From Bacteroidia bacterium (GTDB lineage: Bacteria; Bacteroidota; Bacteroidia; AKYH767-A; OLB10), in the NCBI GenBank assembly GCA_016788065.1, contig JAEUTI010000092.1:1-64000 (forward strand): a stretch of DNA of 64,000 nucleotides. The letters run 5' to 3'. The notes beneath the pieces are model-generated. The model saw only the letters and a list, made by a program, of their open reading frames with translations, searched no databases and was not told the origin of the DNA. Below, one piece after another: positions 45,919 through 54,970 of this stretch (within the stretch, counting starts at the first letter, position 1; every line of letters starts with the position of its first letter). The position numbers and the translations under genes were made by a program.

Positions 45919-46782
45919 TTATTTGGTCATTACTACCAGATACTTACTTGCACTCCAGAATTTTTCAGCATCTGTGATTTTGATTTCACTCACTTTGTCG
46001 TTTTGTTTCTCAATTGTATAAGAACCGGCAGGGTGAGTAGTCACCAATTTAGCTTCTTTAGTATCCAGAGGGATATTGTTTATTCTGGAGATATCAACAG
46101 TAGTGAACGATTCTGCATTCAAAGCTGGATTTAGTTTTTCTTCTTTACCAAGTCCTAAGAATCCACCTTCTTTAGTTACCACCTGAGTGTCACGAAGTTT
46201 TTTGTAGTTTCCAATCGCGATATAAGCAGTATTCATTTTGTTTACCTGTGACTGAATTACACTGGTGTTTACGGAATCTTTAGTTGATAAAGCAGCAACA
46301 GTTCCATTCAATCCTTCAACCTGAGTATTCAGAGCAAGCAACTGTGTGTTCAAGGTTACCAGTTGAGAATCTTTAGATGCAATTTGCTCATTTAAAGCTG
46401 CAATCATCTTTTCAAATTTTCCAACTTTAAAATTCGATTGTTTTACTTTTTTGTTAAGTTCTTCAACTTTAGCTTTGCTGTCTTCCATCAATTGTTTGAT
46501 AGATGCAATTTCGCTGGTAATTCTTTCGCGGCTGCTTTTGCTCATTTCTGCTTCTGCAGATTCTACCTTTATATTATTTTCTTTGGTAGTAATTTCAGCC
46601 AGATTTGATTCAATTTCTTCAAATGAAGTCATGAATTCTTCAATTGATTTGTCTTTAGCACTCGATACCGCCAGGAGGGAATCCTTGGTAACAGTCATTT
46701 GCGCTAACTCATCCTTATAATTTTCACATCCGGTTAATAATGCAGCAATCACAACGAAGCTGCCAAGAATTATCTTTTTCAT
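45919..46782 (-). CDS. Coiled-coil lipoprotein
   Basis: 287 aa. Lipoprotein signal with lipobox LTGC gives Cys19. Residues about 25-185 form one long coiled coil rich in Glu, Lys, Ser and Ile/Leu heptads. The C-terminal 100 residues form a small conserved domain that starts GGFLGLGKEEKL and contains LVTTHPAGSYTIE. Proteins of this layout are widespread in Bacteroidota. Some, I believe, are annotated as Cbp1-type collagen-binding adhesins, but I cannot confirm that assignment here. A role in the outer-membrane envelope, either spacing or adhesion, is plausible. It has a terminator after it and lies divergent to the hybrid kinase gene. Confidence 0.65.
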   Translation of the reverse strand: MKKIILGSFVVIAALLTGCENYKDELAQMTVTKDSLLAVSSAKDKSIEEFMTSFEEIESNLAEITTKENNIKVESAEAEMSKSSRERITSEIASIKQLMEDSKAKVEELNKKVKQSNFKVGKFEKMIAALNEQIASKDSQLVTLNTQLLALNTQVEGLNGTVAALSTKDSVNTSVIQSQVNKMNTAYIAIGNYKKLRDTQVVTKEGGFLGLGKEEKLNPALNAESFTTVDISRINNIPLDTKEAKLVTTHPAGSYTIEKQNDKVSEIKITDAEKFWSASKYLVVMTK

Positions 46783-47050
46783 AGTTTTATTTTTTTAGAG
46801 GGTTTGTTGGCAACCTTCTTATAAGTTTTGTGCCAGCTTTTAAATTTTTGGAGTAAGTGGTTTTTTGTAATGCTTTAAATTATTGATAATTAGTAAGATA
46901 TATCAATTTTTGGCCTGTAATGAAATGTTTTTGGAACCGTGCCAAAACCCTCGATTTTCCTATTTTGAAACAGAATATTGAACAATTTTCCCAAAATGAG
47001 ACCGTTTTAGTTACTTTAGCAGTCTCCAGGGCTCCAAACAACGACAACAA

Positions 47051-49504
47051 ATGAATAGTCATACCCGGATCAGGATTTTTACCATCATTGCTTTCATCCT
47101 TATAGCAGGGGTGCTTTACATTGGCTATAACCGGATGCAGGAAAATACCCGCAGTTTGCTTCAAACGGTAGATGAAAATGCCCGTCCTGCCGAGGATTTA
47201 CTTCGAATCAAGGAATTATGGATTTCATTTAACCGAACATCAACCGATATCAGGTCATTTGCTGTTACCCGCGACGATAATTATTTATCCGGGTTTCTGG
47301 AAATGAAAGATACACTTATAGCCGGTATCGATAGCCTTAAGGCAAAAGCTGTAACTTCAAGTAGACCAATTGATGATTTGTTGGAACTCGAATCAGCATT
47401 GGATAAAAAAGTATCTATTTACGATAGCCTTCTCGAAATTAATTACAATAGAGTAATGATTTCAGCTATCGAAAAAATGAAACCCGAAGATCTGGAAGTT
47501 GATACTGCATCGGTTGTGCTCAATGAAGGTAATTTTTTTCAGCGTTCATTTACCCGAAAGTATAGTCGGAAAGCTTTGCAGGCCAAGGTTGATAGTATGA
47601 TACTGGCACGTTCAGAGCGCATCAGCAGCTTTAAACAAAACCTCAGTAAAATCAGAGAAGAAGAGGAAAGATTATTGGCTGAACAATCTCAAAAGGAATT
47701 AGCTCTTCTTGCCGATGATAAAAAAGTAACCGGTGAAATTGAGCGACTCATAAAAAAACTGGAGTCTGATGAACAGGCAAGAATTAAAGAGAAAGCTGCA
47801 GCGTCGGTAAAAACTGCAGGTGAGGCAGCAATTGCTATTCGCCAGATTATGATTGCCGGACTTGTTGTTATTTTCTTACTGGTAATACTTGTTTTACGCG
47901 ATCTGGAATTGGCTGGTAAGCGAAGAAAGGAACTCGTTGAAGCTCGATTGAAAGCTGAAAAATTAGCCAGAGCGAAAGAGGAGTTCATGGCAACCATGAG
48001 TCACGAAATCAGGACCCCATTAACTTCAGTTATTGGGTTTGCTGCTAAGTTAGGTGAGACTACCTTAGATCCGGTTCAGCAACGATTCATGAAAGCAATT
48101 GCAGGGAGTTCAGAGCATTTGCTGTCAATTGTAAATGATGTGCTCGATTTTACACGGGTCGATTCAGGAAAACTAAAGTTTGAATCTGTTCCGTTTAAAG
48201 TAGCAGATATTTTTGTAGATGTGTATGATGCGTTGGTTTGGAAAGCGGAAGAAAAAAGTATTAAACTCAACTTGTTTATTAAGCCCGTTGAAACATTATT
48301 GTTGCACGGTGATCCTGTAAGGCTGAGACAAGTGCTTTTCAATCTTGTAGGAAATGCTATTAAATTTACTCACAAAGGTAGTGTCGATATTACTGCAACT
48401 TTCCTGAATGAAAAGGGAAGTGCCGTGCTGCTTTTTAAAATCAGTGATACCGGAATAGGTATTCCCGCAGATAAACTGGAAGCTATTTTTGGTGAATTTG
48501 AACAAGCTGAGAGTAATACCGAGAAAAAATATGGTGGCAGTGGTTTGGGATTAGCAATTACTAAAAGAGTAGTTGAACAGCAAGGTGGAAATGTTTCAGT
48601 TGAGAGCAGTAATGGGTTAGGAAGTGTTTTTTCGGTAAGAATACCATTCACATTTGGTGAACTGGAATCCAGAGAAACATCTTTTACAGAAGATGTTCCC
48701 GAGTATCCTCTGAAAGGATTATACATCTTGCTTGCTGAAGATGATCCAATGATCCGGGAACTGCAAACACATAGTCTGGAAGGGTTAGGCGCAAAAGTGG
48801 TTGTTGCTGAAGATGGTTTGCAGGCATTGGAATTGTTTAAAGTGAATCCGGTTGATATCATAATCATGGATATTCAGATGCCTGAAATGACCGGGCCTGA
48901 GGCTGTGAAAATTATACGAACCAATTTTCCTGCATCCAGAAAAAATGTGCCTGTGATTGCAATGACTGCAAATGTATTGCAACACGATTTGAAAAGATGG
49001 ATGGAGGAAGGTATGTCTGATTTTGTTACCAAACCATTCAAAGAACAGGAATTGGTTGATAAGATCAATGTTTTGTTAAATCGAAGTAATGTCAGGCCGA
49101 AACCTGTCGAACCTGTAATTGTTGAGGAGACTTATTCCTTTTCTATGGAGAAACCTCCGGTCCTTTATGACCTGGCGGAACTTAAAGCTACATCACAGGG
49201 GAATATAGGCTTCGTGAGTAAAATGATTAATCTTTTCCTTACAAGTTCTTTTGCTTCTGTTAACAATCTGAAATTTCATTTAAAACAAAAGAATTGGGAA
49301 CAGCTGGGTAAAACTGCTCATCGGATGATTGGTTCTTACAAGCAAATGGGAATGCCTTATATCGCGGCAATGCTTAAAGAGTTGGAAAGTGTAGCAGCTG
49401 AACAAAAAGAGCTGGGGAAAGCAGCCTGGCTTGTTCAGCAAATTGATCAAAATTCAACAGAAGTATTTCGGTTGTTGAAAAATGAACTCGAACAGTTATC
49501 CTGA
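47051..49504 (+). CDS. Hybrid sensor histidine kinase with receiver and HPt domains
   Basis: 817 aa. TM1 at about 8-25, a periplasmic helical sensor of about 230 residues resembling CHASE3, and TM2 at about 262-282. HisKA carries His318 in MATMSHEIRTPL. The ATPase domain has GDPVRLRQVLFNLVGNAIKFT (N box), DTGIGIP and GGSGLGLAI. A receiver domain (about 553-680) has phosphoacceptor Asp607 in IIIMDIQMPEMTG. A C-terminal HPt domain has His757 in TAHRMIGSYKQMG. This arrangement supports a full phosphorelay, His318 to Asp607 to His757. The next gene encodes a sigma-54 activator with its own receiver, the natural end acceptor. The ligand is not known. Confidence 0.93.
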   Translation: MNSHTRIRIFTIIAFILIAGVLYIGYNRMQENTRSLLQTVDENARPAEDLLRIKELWISFNRTSTDIRSFAVTRDDNYLSGFLEMKDTLIAGIDSLKAKAVTSSRPIDDLLELESALDKKVSIYDSLLEINYNRVMISAIEKMKPEDLEVDTASVVLNEGNFFQRSFTRKYSRKALQAKVDSMILARSERISSFKQNLSKIREEEERLLAEQSQKELALLADDKKVTGEIERLIKKLESDEQARIKEKAAASVKTAGEAAIAIRQIMIAGLVVIFLLVILVLRDLELAGKRRKELVEARLKAEKLARAKEEFMATMSHEIRTPLTSVIGFAAKLGETTLDPVQQRFMKAIAGSSEHLLSIVNDVLDFTRVDSGKLKFESVPFKVADIFVDVYDALVWKAEEKSIKLNLFIKPVETLLLHGDPVRLRQVLFNLVGNAIKFTHKGSVDITATFLNEKGSAVLLFKISDTGIGIPADKLEAIFGEFEQAESNTEKKYGGSGLGLAITKRVVEQQGGNVSVESSNGLGSVFSVRIPFTFGELESRETSFTEDVPEYPLKGLYILLAEDDPMIRELQTHSLEGLGAKVVVAEDGLQALELFKVNPVDIIIMDIQMPEMTGPEAVKIIRTNFPASRKNVPVIAMTANVLQHDLKRWMEEGMSDFVTKPFKEQELVDKINVLLNRSNVRPKPVEPVIVEETYSFSMEKPPVLYDLAELKATSQGNIGFVSKMINLFLTSSFASVNNLKFHLKQKNWEQLGKTAHRMIGSYKQMGMPYIAAMLKELESVAAEQKELGKAAWLVQQIDQNSTEVFRLLKNELEQLS

Positions 49505-49525
49505 TTTGTAATTGAATTTTTGAGT

Positions 49526-50884
49526 ATGGAAAATAAAATTGTTACAAAAATATTTGTGGTGGAAGATGATGAATGGTATCGCGAATATCTTTCCTATACA
49601 CTTTCTCTTGATCCTGAAAACAGTGTGAGAAGCTTTGCTTCCGGAGCTGAGTTTCTCGCTGCTGTAAATGAACAGCCTGATATAGTAACACTCGATTATT
49701 CTTTGCCTGATATGACTGGTGCAATGCTTTTGCAGGAAATTAAAAAACGAATTCCAGATGCAGAAGCAATAATCATTTCTGAACAGGACAAAATTGATAC
49801 GGCCCTTCAATTATTGAAAGCCGGAGCATATGATTATTTTGTAAAAAGTAAAGATATCCGCGACCGGTTACTTAATACGGTTAGTCATGTTAGGAAACAA
49901 TTGCAACTTAAAGACAGACTACATTCCCTCGAAAAAGAACTTCAAAATAAACATGATTTTCGCAAAAATATAATTGGGAATTCACCATCCATGTTGAAGG
50001 TTTTTGAATTAATTGAGAAAACACTTGCCAATAATCTGACTGTGACCATAACCGGTGAAACAGGAACCGGTAAAGAAGAAGTAGCCAAAGCAATTCATTA
50101 CAATTCAACATTCAGTAAAGGTCCGTTTGTCGCTATTAACATGGCAGCTATCCCGAAAGAATTAGCGGAAAGTGAATTGTTCGGACATGAAAAAGGTGCC
50201 TTTACAGGTGCAGTAGCTGCCCGTCCCGGAAAGTTTGAAGAAGCAAACAATGGAACCATTTTCCTTGATGAAATTGGTGACCTTGACCCATCTTTACAAG
50301 TGAAATTATTGCGCGTACTTCAGGAGAAAAACGTAACCAGAGTTGGGAGTTCAAATGTAGTTAAAGTAAATAACAGAGTGATCGTTGCAACTCATAAGGA
50401 TCTCCGGGAAGAAGTGAAAGCAGGGCGCTTCAGGGAAGATTTGTACTACAGAATTTTTGGATTAACAATTCAATTACCTCCTTTGAGGGAACGTGGAAGG
50501 GATGTGTTATTGCTGGCTGTTTATTTTATGAATCGATTCTGTAAAGACAATGCATTGCCTGCTAAAACACTGTCGGATGATGCACAGCAAAAATTGTTGT
50601 CGTATGCTTTTCCCGGGAATGTTCGTGAACTGAAATCACTTACAGAACTTGCTTGTGTTCTCTCATCAGGTAACGAAATAGTTGCAAATGATTTTCATCT
50701 GGAACCCAATAATCTCAGTCCCGGATTTTACAATGACTCTTATTCCCTCGATGATTATAGCAGAATGATCATTCGTCATTACCTCGAGCATAATGATCAA
50801 AATGTTGTAGTAGTGGCTCAAAAGCTGAATATTGGCAAGTCAACAATATATAGAATGCTCAAAGATGAGAAAGGTATTATTTAA
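49526..50884 (+). CDS. Sigma-54-dependent response regulator (NtrC family)
   Basis: 452 aa from the ATG at 49526; a TTG six bases upstream is in frame but less likely. Receiver domain (1-120) with phosphoacceptor Asp57 in IVTLDYSLPD. AAA+ domain with Walker A GETGTGKE (177-184), sigma-54 contact loop GAFTGA (224-229) and Walker B TIFLDEIGD. A C-terminal Fis-type helix-turn-helix (about 415-452) has VAQKLNIGKSTIYRML. It would activate promoters read by RNA polymerase with sigma-54 when phosphorylated. It starts 21 bp after the hybrid kinase, so they form an operon and probably a phosphorelay. Target promoters are unknown. Confidence 0.94.
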   Translation: MENKIVTKIFVVEDDEWYREYLSYTLSLDPENSVRSFASGAEFLAAVNEQPDIVTLDYSLPDMTGAMLLQEIKKRIPDAEAIIISEQDKIDTALQLLKAGAYDYFVKSKDIRDRLLNTVSHVRKQLQLKDRLHSLEKELQNKHDFRKNIIGNSPSMLKVFELIEKTLANNLTVTITGETGTGKEEVAKAIHYNSTFSKGPFVAINMAAIPKELAESELFGHEKGAFTGAVAARPGKFEEANNGTIFLDEIGDLDPSLQVKLLRVLQEKNVTRVGSSNVVKVNNRVIVATHKDLREEVKAGRFREDLYYRIFGLTIQLPPLRERGRDVLLLAVYFMNRFCKDNALPAKTLSDDAQQKLLSYAFPGNVRELKSLTELACVLSSGNEIVANDFHLEPNNLSPGFYNDSYSLDDYSRMIIRHYLEHNDQNVVVVAQKLNIGKSTIYRMLKDEKGII

Positions 50885-50938
50885 TATCACCAACTAAATT
50901 AACATGCTCCAATTTTTCTTAAGCTAATTATTCAGGAT

Positions 50939-51460
50939 TTGTCAAAACTTACAGACGCTCAAAAGCGGTACATAGAAAAACTGCAACCCGGACAACGTGC
51001 AACCGGAGTTGTGAAATCGTTTCAGGATTTCGGAGCTTTTGTGTCTATCGGACTAATTTCAGGTTTGCTTCGCAATAAAAATATAAGATGGGGTAGGGTA
51101 GAGCATCCCGAACATCATTTGAGATTAGGTCAGAAAATTGAAGTCATTATTCTGGAAGTCGATAAACAAAATCACCGGGTTTCTTTTGGTTTGAAACAGT
51201 TGCATGAAGATCCCTGGGAGAAATTTAGTCTCAGGCATAATTCAGGTGATATCATCTCGGGAACTGTCCTTTTTAAAAAGCCTTTTGGTTTGATTATTCA
51301 GATAGTTTCCGGCATTGAGGCACTGCTTCATGTCAGCGAATTGCCCGAGTACAATCAGTCTCCAAATGCACTTGACCATTACCATGTTGATGAAACATAC
51401 GAGCTGAAGATCCTGGAATTGGATAAAGAAAGCAAAAAGCTGAAAGTCGGATTTTCCTGA
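50939..51460 (+). CDS. Protein with two S1 RNA-binding domains
   Basis: 173 aa from a TTG start. Upstream in the same frame there is a TAA at 50900-50902 and no ATG, and no Met occurs before the first domain, so TTG is chosen. S1 domain 1 (about 17-85) has RATGVVKSFQDFGAFVSIG and VEVIILEVDKQNHRVSFGLKQ-type ending. S1 domain 2 (about 100-173) has GDIISGTVLFKKPFGLII, LLHVSELPE and a terminal LELDKESKKLKVGFS. It looks like two S1 modules of ribosomal protein S1 without the rest. It may bind mRNA or ribosomes, with the exact role unknown. It may be transcribed with the sigma-54 activator gene, 54 bp upstream. Confidence 0.75.
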   Translation: MSKLTDAQKRYIEKLQPGQRATGVVKSFQDFGAFVSIGLISGLLRNKNIRWGRVEHPEHHLRLGQKIEVIILEVDKQNHRVSFGLKQLHEDPWEKFSLRHNSGDIISGTVLFKKPFGLIIQIVSGIEALLHVSELPEYNQSPNALDHYHVDETYELKILELDKESKKLKVGFS

Positions 51461-51592
51461 AGGAAAACGGTTAAGTTGCTGTTCTGGTGCACAATCAAGG
51501 TGTGGGATGCATCTTATTGCTCATCTGTAACGTCTTTTGGTTTTATCGTTCTATTTACCTACTTTTACTAACCATATCTAAATTCGTCCAAA

Positions 51593-53467
51593 ATGAAGAA
51601 ACTAATACTCGTACTGGTTTGCTGGTTGTTAACTTATGCATCTGTTTTCAGTCAATGTTTTGTTGCTGCAACTATCCAATCTGCTCCCTGCGATTCTTCC
51701 TGTACGGGAGGATTTTCACTCACTGCCGGAGGAGGAGCACTCCCTCTTTCAATTACTATGAATGGTATGCCACTTGGGCAGTTTACAACATTTTTTCAAA
51801 TGGGAAATATGTGTCCCGGAACTTATGATTTTTTAATCACAGATGCCAATGGTGATACATGCAGTGGTTTAACTACGTTGATCATTCCTGTCAGTCAGAA
51901 GCCTAATTCAATTGTTTCAGTGCTTAATCCTTCCTGTCAAACTTGTAATGACGGTGCCGCCATAGCTACCACTGTATCAGGGACAGCACCGTTTACTTAC
52001 CAATGGTCAACAGGAGCCAACACTTCTAATATCCAAAATTTAACTCCCGGCATATATTATCTTTATACTACCGATGCCAATGGATGTACTGATATAGATA
52101 CGGTGTTGGTTGGTATAGGTGCAACCGGATTTTATGCTTTAAGTGGTGTTTGCTATCTAGATCAAAACCAGAATGGAATAAAAGACAGTGGTGAGCCCGG
52201 GCTATCCGGTCAAACTGTTGGTTTAACTCCTGGTGGAGTAAATGCCATCACAAATATGAATGGCGAGTATGTCTTTGTTGCTTACCCCGGAACCTGGGAT
52301 ATCACTTACCAGACAAATCCAAATTGGAATGTCACTTCCTTGCCAACTTCATATTCGGTGAATCTTACCGGTGCTTCAATAACTAATCTTGATTTCGGAT
52401 TATTCCCTACAAACACCGCAGGTTCCGGACATGTGATCGCCAGTAGTTGGATTCCACGATGCTTTTGGAATATTCCTTACTATCCAACTTTCAAAAATGA
52501 TGGTTTTACCATTTTGAACGGATCTCTTACTTTCACACACGATCCTTCGCAGACATTCGTAAGTTCTTCCATCATACCTGATTTGATTTCCGGAAATTCT
52601 TATACTTTTAATATAACAAATCTTCTTCCTGGTGCTCAATTTAGTCCGATTATTACAGTAACTCAACCCGCTGCAGGAACAGCTATCAACTGCACAACTA
52701 CTGCAACGGTTTCGGATGCTTATGGTTTCCTGGGCAATTACTCACATAACTTCCCACAGGTGGTTACTTGCTCCTATGACCCCAACGACAAAAACGTGGA
52801 TCCTGCAGGTGTTGGAGCTCCTCATTTTGTTGAAATGGATTCCTGGCTCAACTATCAGATTCGTTTTCAAAATACAGGCACCGACACAGCTTTTACTGTT
52901 GTGATTGTGGATACACTGGATGCAGCACTGGACAGAAATTCTCTTAGTATCACAGGTCATTCTCACCCTGTGGATGTAACTTATACTCCTACTGGTGAAG
53001 TGACTTTCCGGTTCAACAATATTTTATTGCCCGATAGCAATGTCAATGAACCCGGAAGTCATGGTTTTGTCTCCTACAGGATCAAAGGGCTTTCAACTAA
53101 TCCCGATCCAACAGAAGTGAATAATACGGCTTATATTTATTTTGATTTGAATTCTCCGATAGTAACTAATACCACATTGACCACACTAAGTGATAATTTT
53201 TTAGGTCTGACAGATGCTGATCATGAAAATAGTTCGTTCACACTTTATCCAAATCCTTCCAGCAAAGGAGCACTTTTAAAATATCTTGGGGATGAAACAA
53301 ATAACATGCAAGTAGAAATACTAGATGCAACCGGAAGAATTGTTTCTGTAAAGATGCTGATGACTTCCGGCAGTTTACAGATTCCTGGAAACCTGCTTGC
53401 ACCCGGCTTTTATTTAATTCGAATTACTGGAGATACTACCAGTCATGTTCGCATGGTGGTGAAGTAA
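51593..53467 (+). CDS. SprB-repeat/DUF11-like secreted protein, T9SS cargo
   Basis: 624 aa. Signal peptide ends VFSQ. Residues about 22-180 hold two SprB-like repeats (second: PFTYQWSTGANTSNIQNLTPGIYYLYTTDANGC). Residues about 182-265 form an SdrD B-like domain (LDQNQNGIKDSGEPGLSGQ). Residues about 395-545 form the DUF11-like domain common in this phylum, with YDPNDKNVDP, RFQNTGTDTAF and AYIYFDLNSPIVTN. A T9SS type A domain ends the protein (LYPNPSSKGALL). No enzyme motif was seen, so an adhesive or structural surface protein is the best guess. Confidence 0.85.
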   Translation: MKKLILVLVCWLLTYASVFSQCFVAATIQSAPCDSSCTGGFSLTAGGGALPLSITMNGMPLGQFTTFFQMGNMCPGTYDFLITDANGDTCSGLTTLIIPVSQKPNSIVSVLNPSCQTCNDGAAIATTVSGTAPFTYQWSTGANTSNIQNLTPGIYYLYTTDANGCTDIDTVLVGIGATGFYALSGVCYLDQNQNGIKDSGEPGLSGQTVGLTPGGVNAITNMNGEYVFVAYPGTWDITYQTNPNWNVTSLPTSYSVNLTGASITNLDFGLFPTNTAGSGHVIASSWIPRCFWNIPYYPTFKNDGFTILNGSLTFTHDPSQTFVSSSIIPDLISGNSYTFNITNLLPGAQFSPIITVTQPAAGTAINCTTTATVSDAYGFLGNYSHNFPQVVTCSYDPNDKNVDPAGVGAPHFVEMDSWLNYQIRFQNTGTDTAFTVVIVDTLDAALDRNSLSITGHSHPVDVTYTPTGEVTFRFNNILLPDSNVNEPGSHGFVSYRIKGLSTNPDPTEVNNTAYIYFDLNSPIVTNTTLTTLSDNFLGLTDADHENSSFTLYPNPSSKGALLKYLGDETNNMQVEILDATGRIVSVKMLMTSGSLQIPGNLLAPGFYLIRITGDTTSHVRMVVK

Positions 53468-53486
53468 TATTACTTGAATCATAACT

Positions 53487-53521
53487 GCGAAAGCCCTTGT
53501 TGAAAAAACAAGGGCTTTCGC
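53487..53521. repeat. Perfect 15-bp hairpin after the SprB-like gene
   Basis: GCGAAAGCCCTTGTT pairs with AACAAGGGCTTTCGC around a GAAAA loop. It lies 20 bp past the stop codon. There is no T tract, so if it terminates transcription it does so by another route, or it stabilises the mRNA 3' end. Confidence 0.75.
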
Positions 53522-53556
53522 CGCTTTATACCTATGTGCAACTGGCTATTTTTGAT

Positions 53557-53564
53557 TAACTTTG
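53557..53564 (+). promoter_or_regulatory. -7 promoter box (TAACTTTG) for the E2 gene
   Basis: TAnnTTTG match 52 bp before the ATG at 53617. No clear -33 box. Confidence 0.45.
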
Positions 53565-53616
53565 AACCCTTGAAAAGAACCTAAACTGATATTAATTCAT
53601 TCAATTTCAATATTTT

Positions 53617-54951
53617 ATGGCACAGGTGGAAATGAAAATGCCCAAAATGGGTGAAAGTGTTGCCGAAGCAACCATTATTAAATGGCTTAAAAATGAAGGT
53701 GATCGGGTTGAAGCAGATGAGTCGGTTCTTGAAATTGCTACCGATAAGGTTGATTCAGAAGTACCTTCAACAGCTGCCGGAATATTGGTTAAAAGGCTTT
53801 TTAATGAAGGTGATGTTGTTCAGGTGGGAAGTGTAATCGCTATCATCAGTGATGGAAGCGGTGATGCACCGGTAACCTCAACTCCGGCTCCTGCAGCAGC
53901 GACTGTAGTCAGCGCCCCTTCAACACCTGCTCCTGTAGCCGCAACACCAGTAGCTGCAACTGCTACGGCACCTGTAGTGTCCGGAGAAGGTCGTTTTTAT
54001 TCTCCATTAGTCAGAACCATTGCTTCTGAAGAAAAGATTTCACAAGCAGAACTCGATAGTATTCCCGGAACCGGTGCGGAAGGCCGGGTTACCAAAAAAG
54101 ATGTAATGCTTTATCTGGAGCGCAGAAAATCGGCTCCACAGCAGACCACTTCTCCTGCACCAGCACCACAACCGGCATCTGAACCATCGAAACCTGCCAC
54201 TGCCGAACCTGCTAAAGTAGCACCAGCAATTTCTGTCTCCGGCGATTCTGAGATCGTGGAAATGGATCGCATGCGTAAGTTGATTTCTGAACATATGGTG
54301 ATGTCGAAGCGCACTTCACCTCATGTTACATCCTATGTTGAAGCTGATGTTACCAATTTGGTGATGTGGCGCAATAAGGTTAAAGGTCAGTTTGAAAAAC
54401 GTGAAAAAGAGAAAATCACATTCACACCGATATTCATTGAAGCAATTGCAAGGGCAATTAAAGATTTCCCAATGATCAACATTTCTGTTGATGGTACAAA
54501 TCTAATTGTCAAGAAAAATATAAATATTGGAATGGCTGCTGCATTGCCTTCCGGAAATTTGATTGTTCCGGTCATCAAAAATGCTGATCGCATGAATTTA
54601 TTAGGTCTTACCAAATCGGTGAATGATTTGGCTAACCGTGCCAGAGCAGGTAAGTTATCACCTGATGAAATTCAAGGTGGTACCTACACACTCACCAATG
54701 TGGGTAGCTTCGGAAATGTGATGGGTACTCCTATTATCAATCAACCTCAGGTTGCCATCATGGCCGTAGGTGCCATTCGTAAAAAGCCGGCAGTAATCGA
54801 AACTCCTTATGGCGACACAATTGGTATTCGTCACATGATGTTCTTGTCTCATTCATACGATCACCGAGTTGTGGATGGCGCATTGGGAGGAAGTTTTGTG
54901 CGTCGTGTAGCCGATTATCTGGAACAATTTGATATTAATCGTGAAATCTAA
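53617..54951 (+). CDS. 2-oxoacid dehydrogenase E2 (dihydrolipoamide acyltransferase)
   Basis: 444 aa. One lipoyl domain (1-78) with lipoylated Lys44 in EIATDKVDSEVP, an Ala/Pro-rich linker, an E3/E1-binding domain (about 128-165, YSPLVRTIASEEKIS), a second linker, and the catalytic domain (about 215-444) with the active His416 and Asp420 in SYDHRVVDGALGG. E2 moves acyl groups from E1 to CoA in the core of pyruvate or branched-chain 2-oxoacid dehydrogenase complexes. The EIATDKVDSEVPS sequence is more typical of the branched-chain or general 2-oxoacid type than of E. coli AceF. It may or may not assemble with the E1 beta encoded at 60443. Confidence 0.93.
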   Translation: MAQVEMKMPKMGESVAEATIIKWLKNEGDRVEADESVLEIATDKVDSEVPSTAAGILVKRLFNEGDVVQVGSVIAIISDGSGDAPVTSTPAPAAATVVSAPSTPAPVAATPVAATATAPVVSGEGRFYSPLVRTIASEEKISQAELDSIPGTGAEGRVTKKDVMLYLERRKSAPQQTTSPAPAPQPASEPSKPATAEPAKVAPAISVSGDSEIVEMDRMRKLISEHMVMSKRTSPHVTSYVEADVTNLVMWRNKVKGQFEKREKEKITFTPIFIEAIARAIKDFPMINISVDGTNLIVKKNINIGMAAALPSGNLIVPVIKNADRMNLLGLTKSVNDLANRARAGKLSPDEIQGGTYTLTNVGSFGNVMGTPIINQPQVAIMAVGAIRKKPAVIETPYGDTIGIRHMMFLSHSYDHRVVDGALGGSFVRRVADYLEQFDINREI

Positions 54952-54970
54952 ACTTAAACTTTTATCAGCT

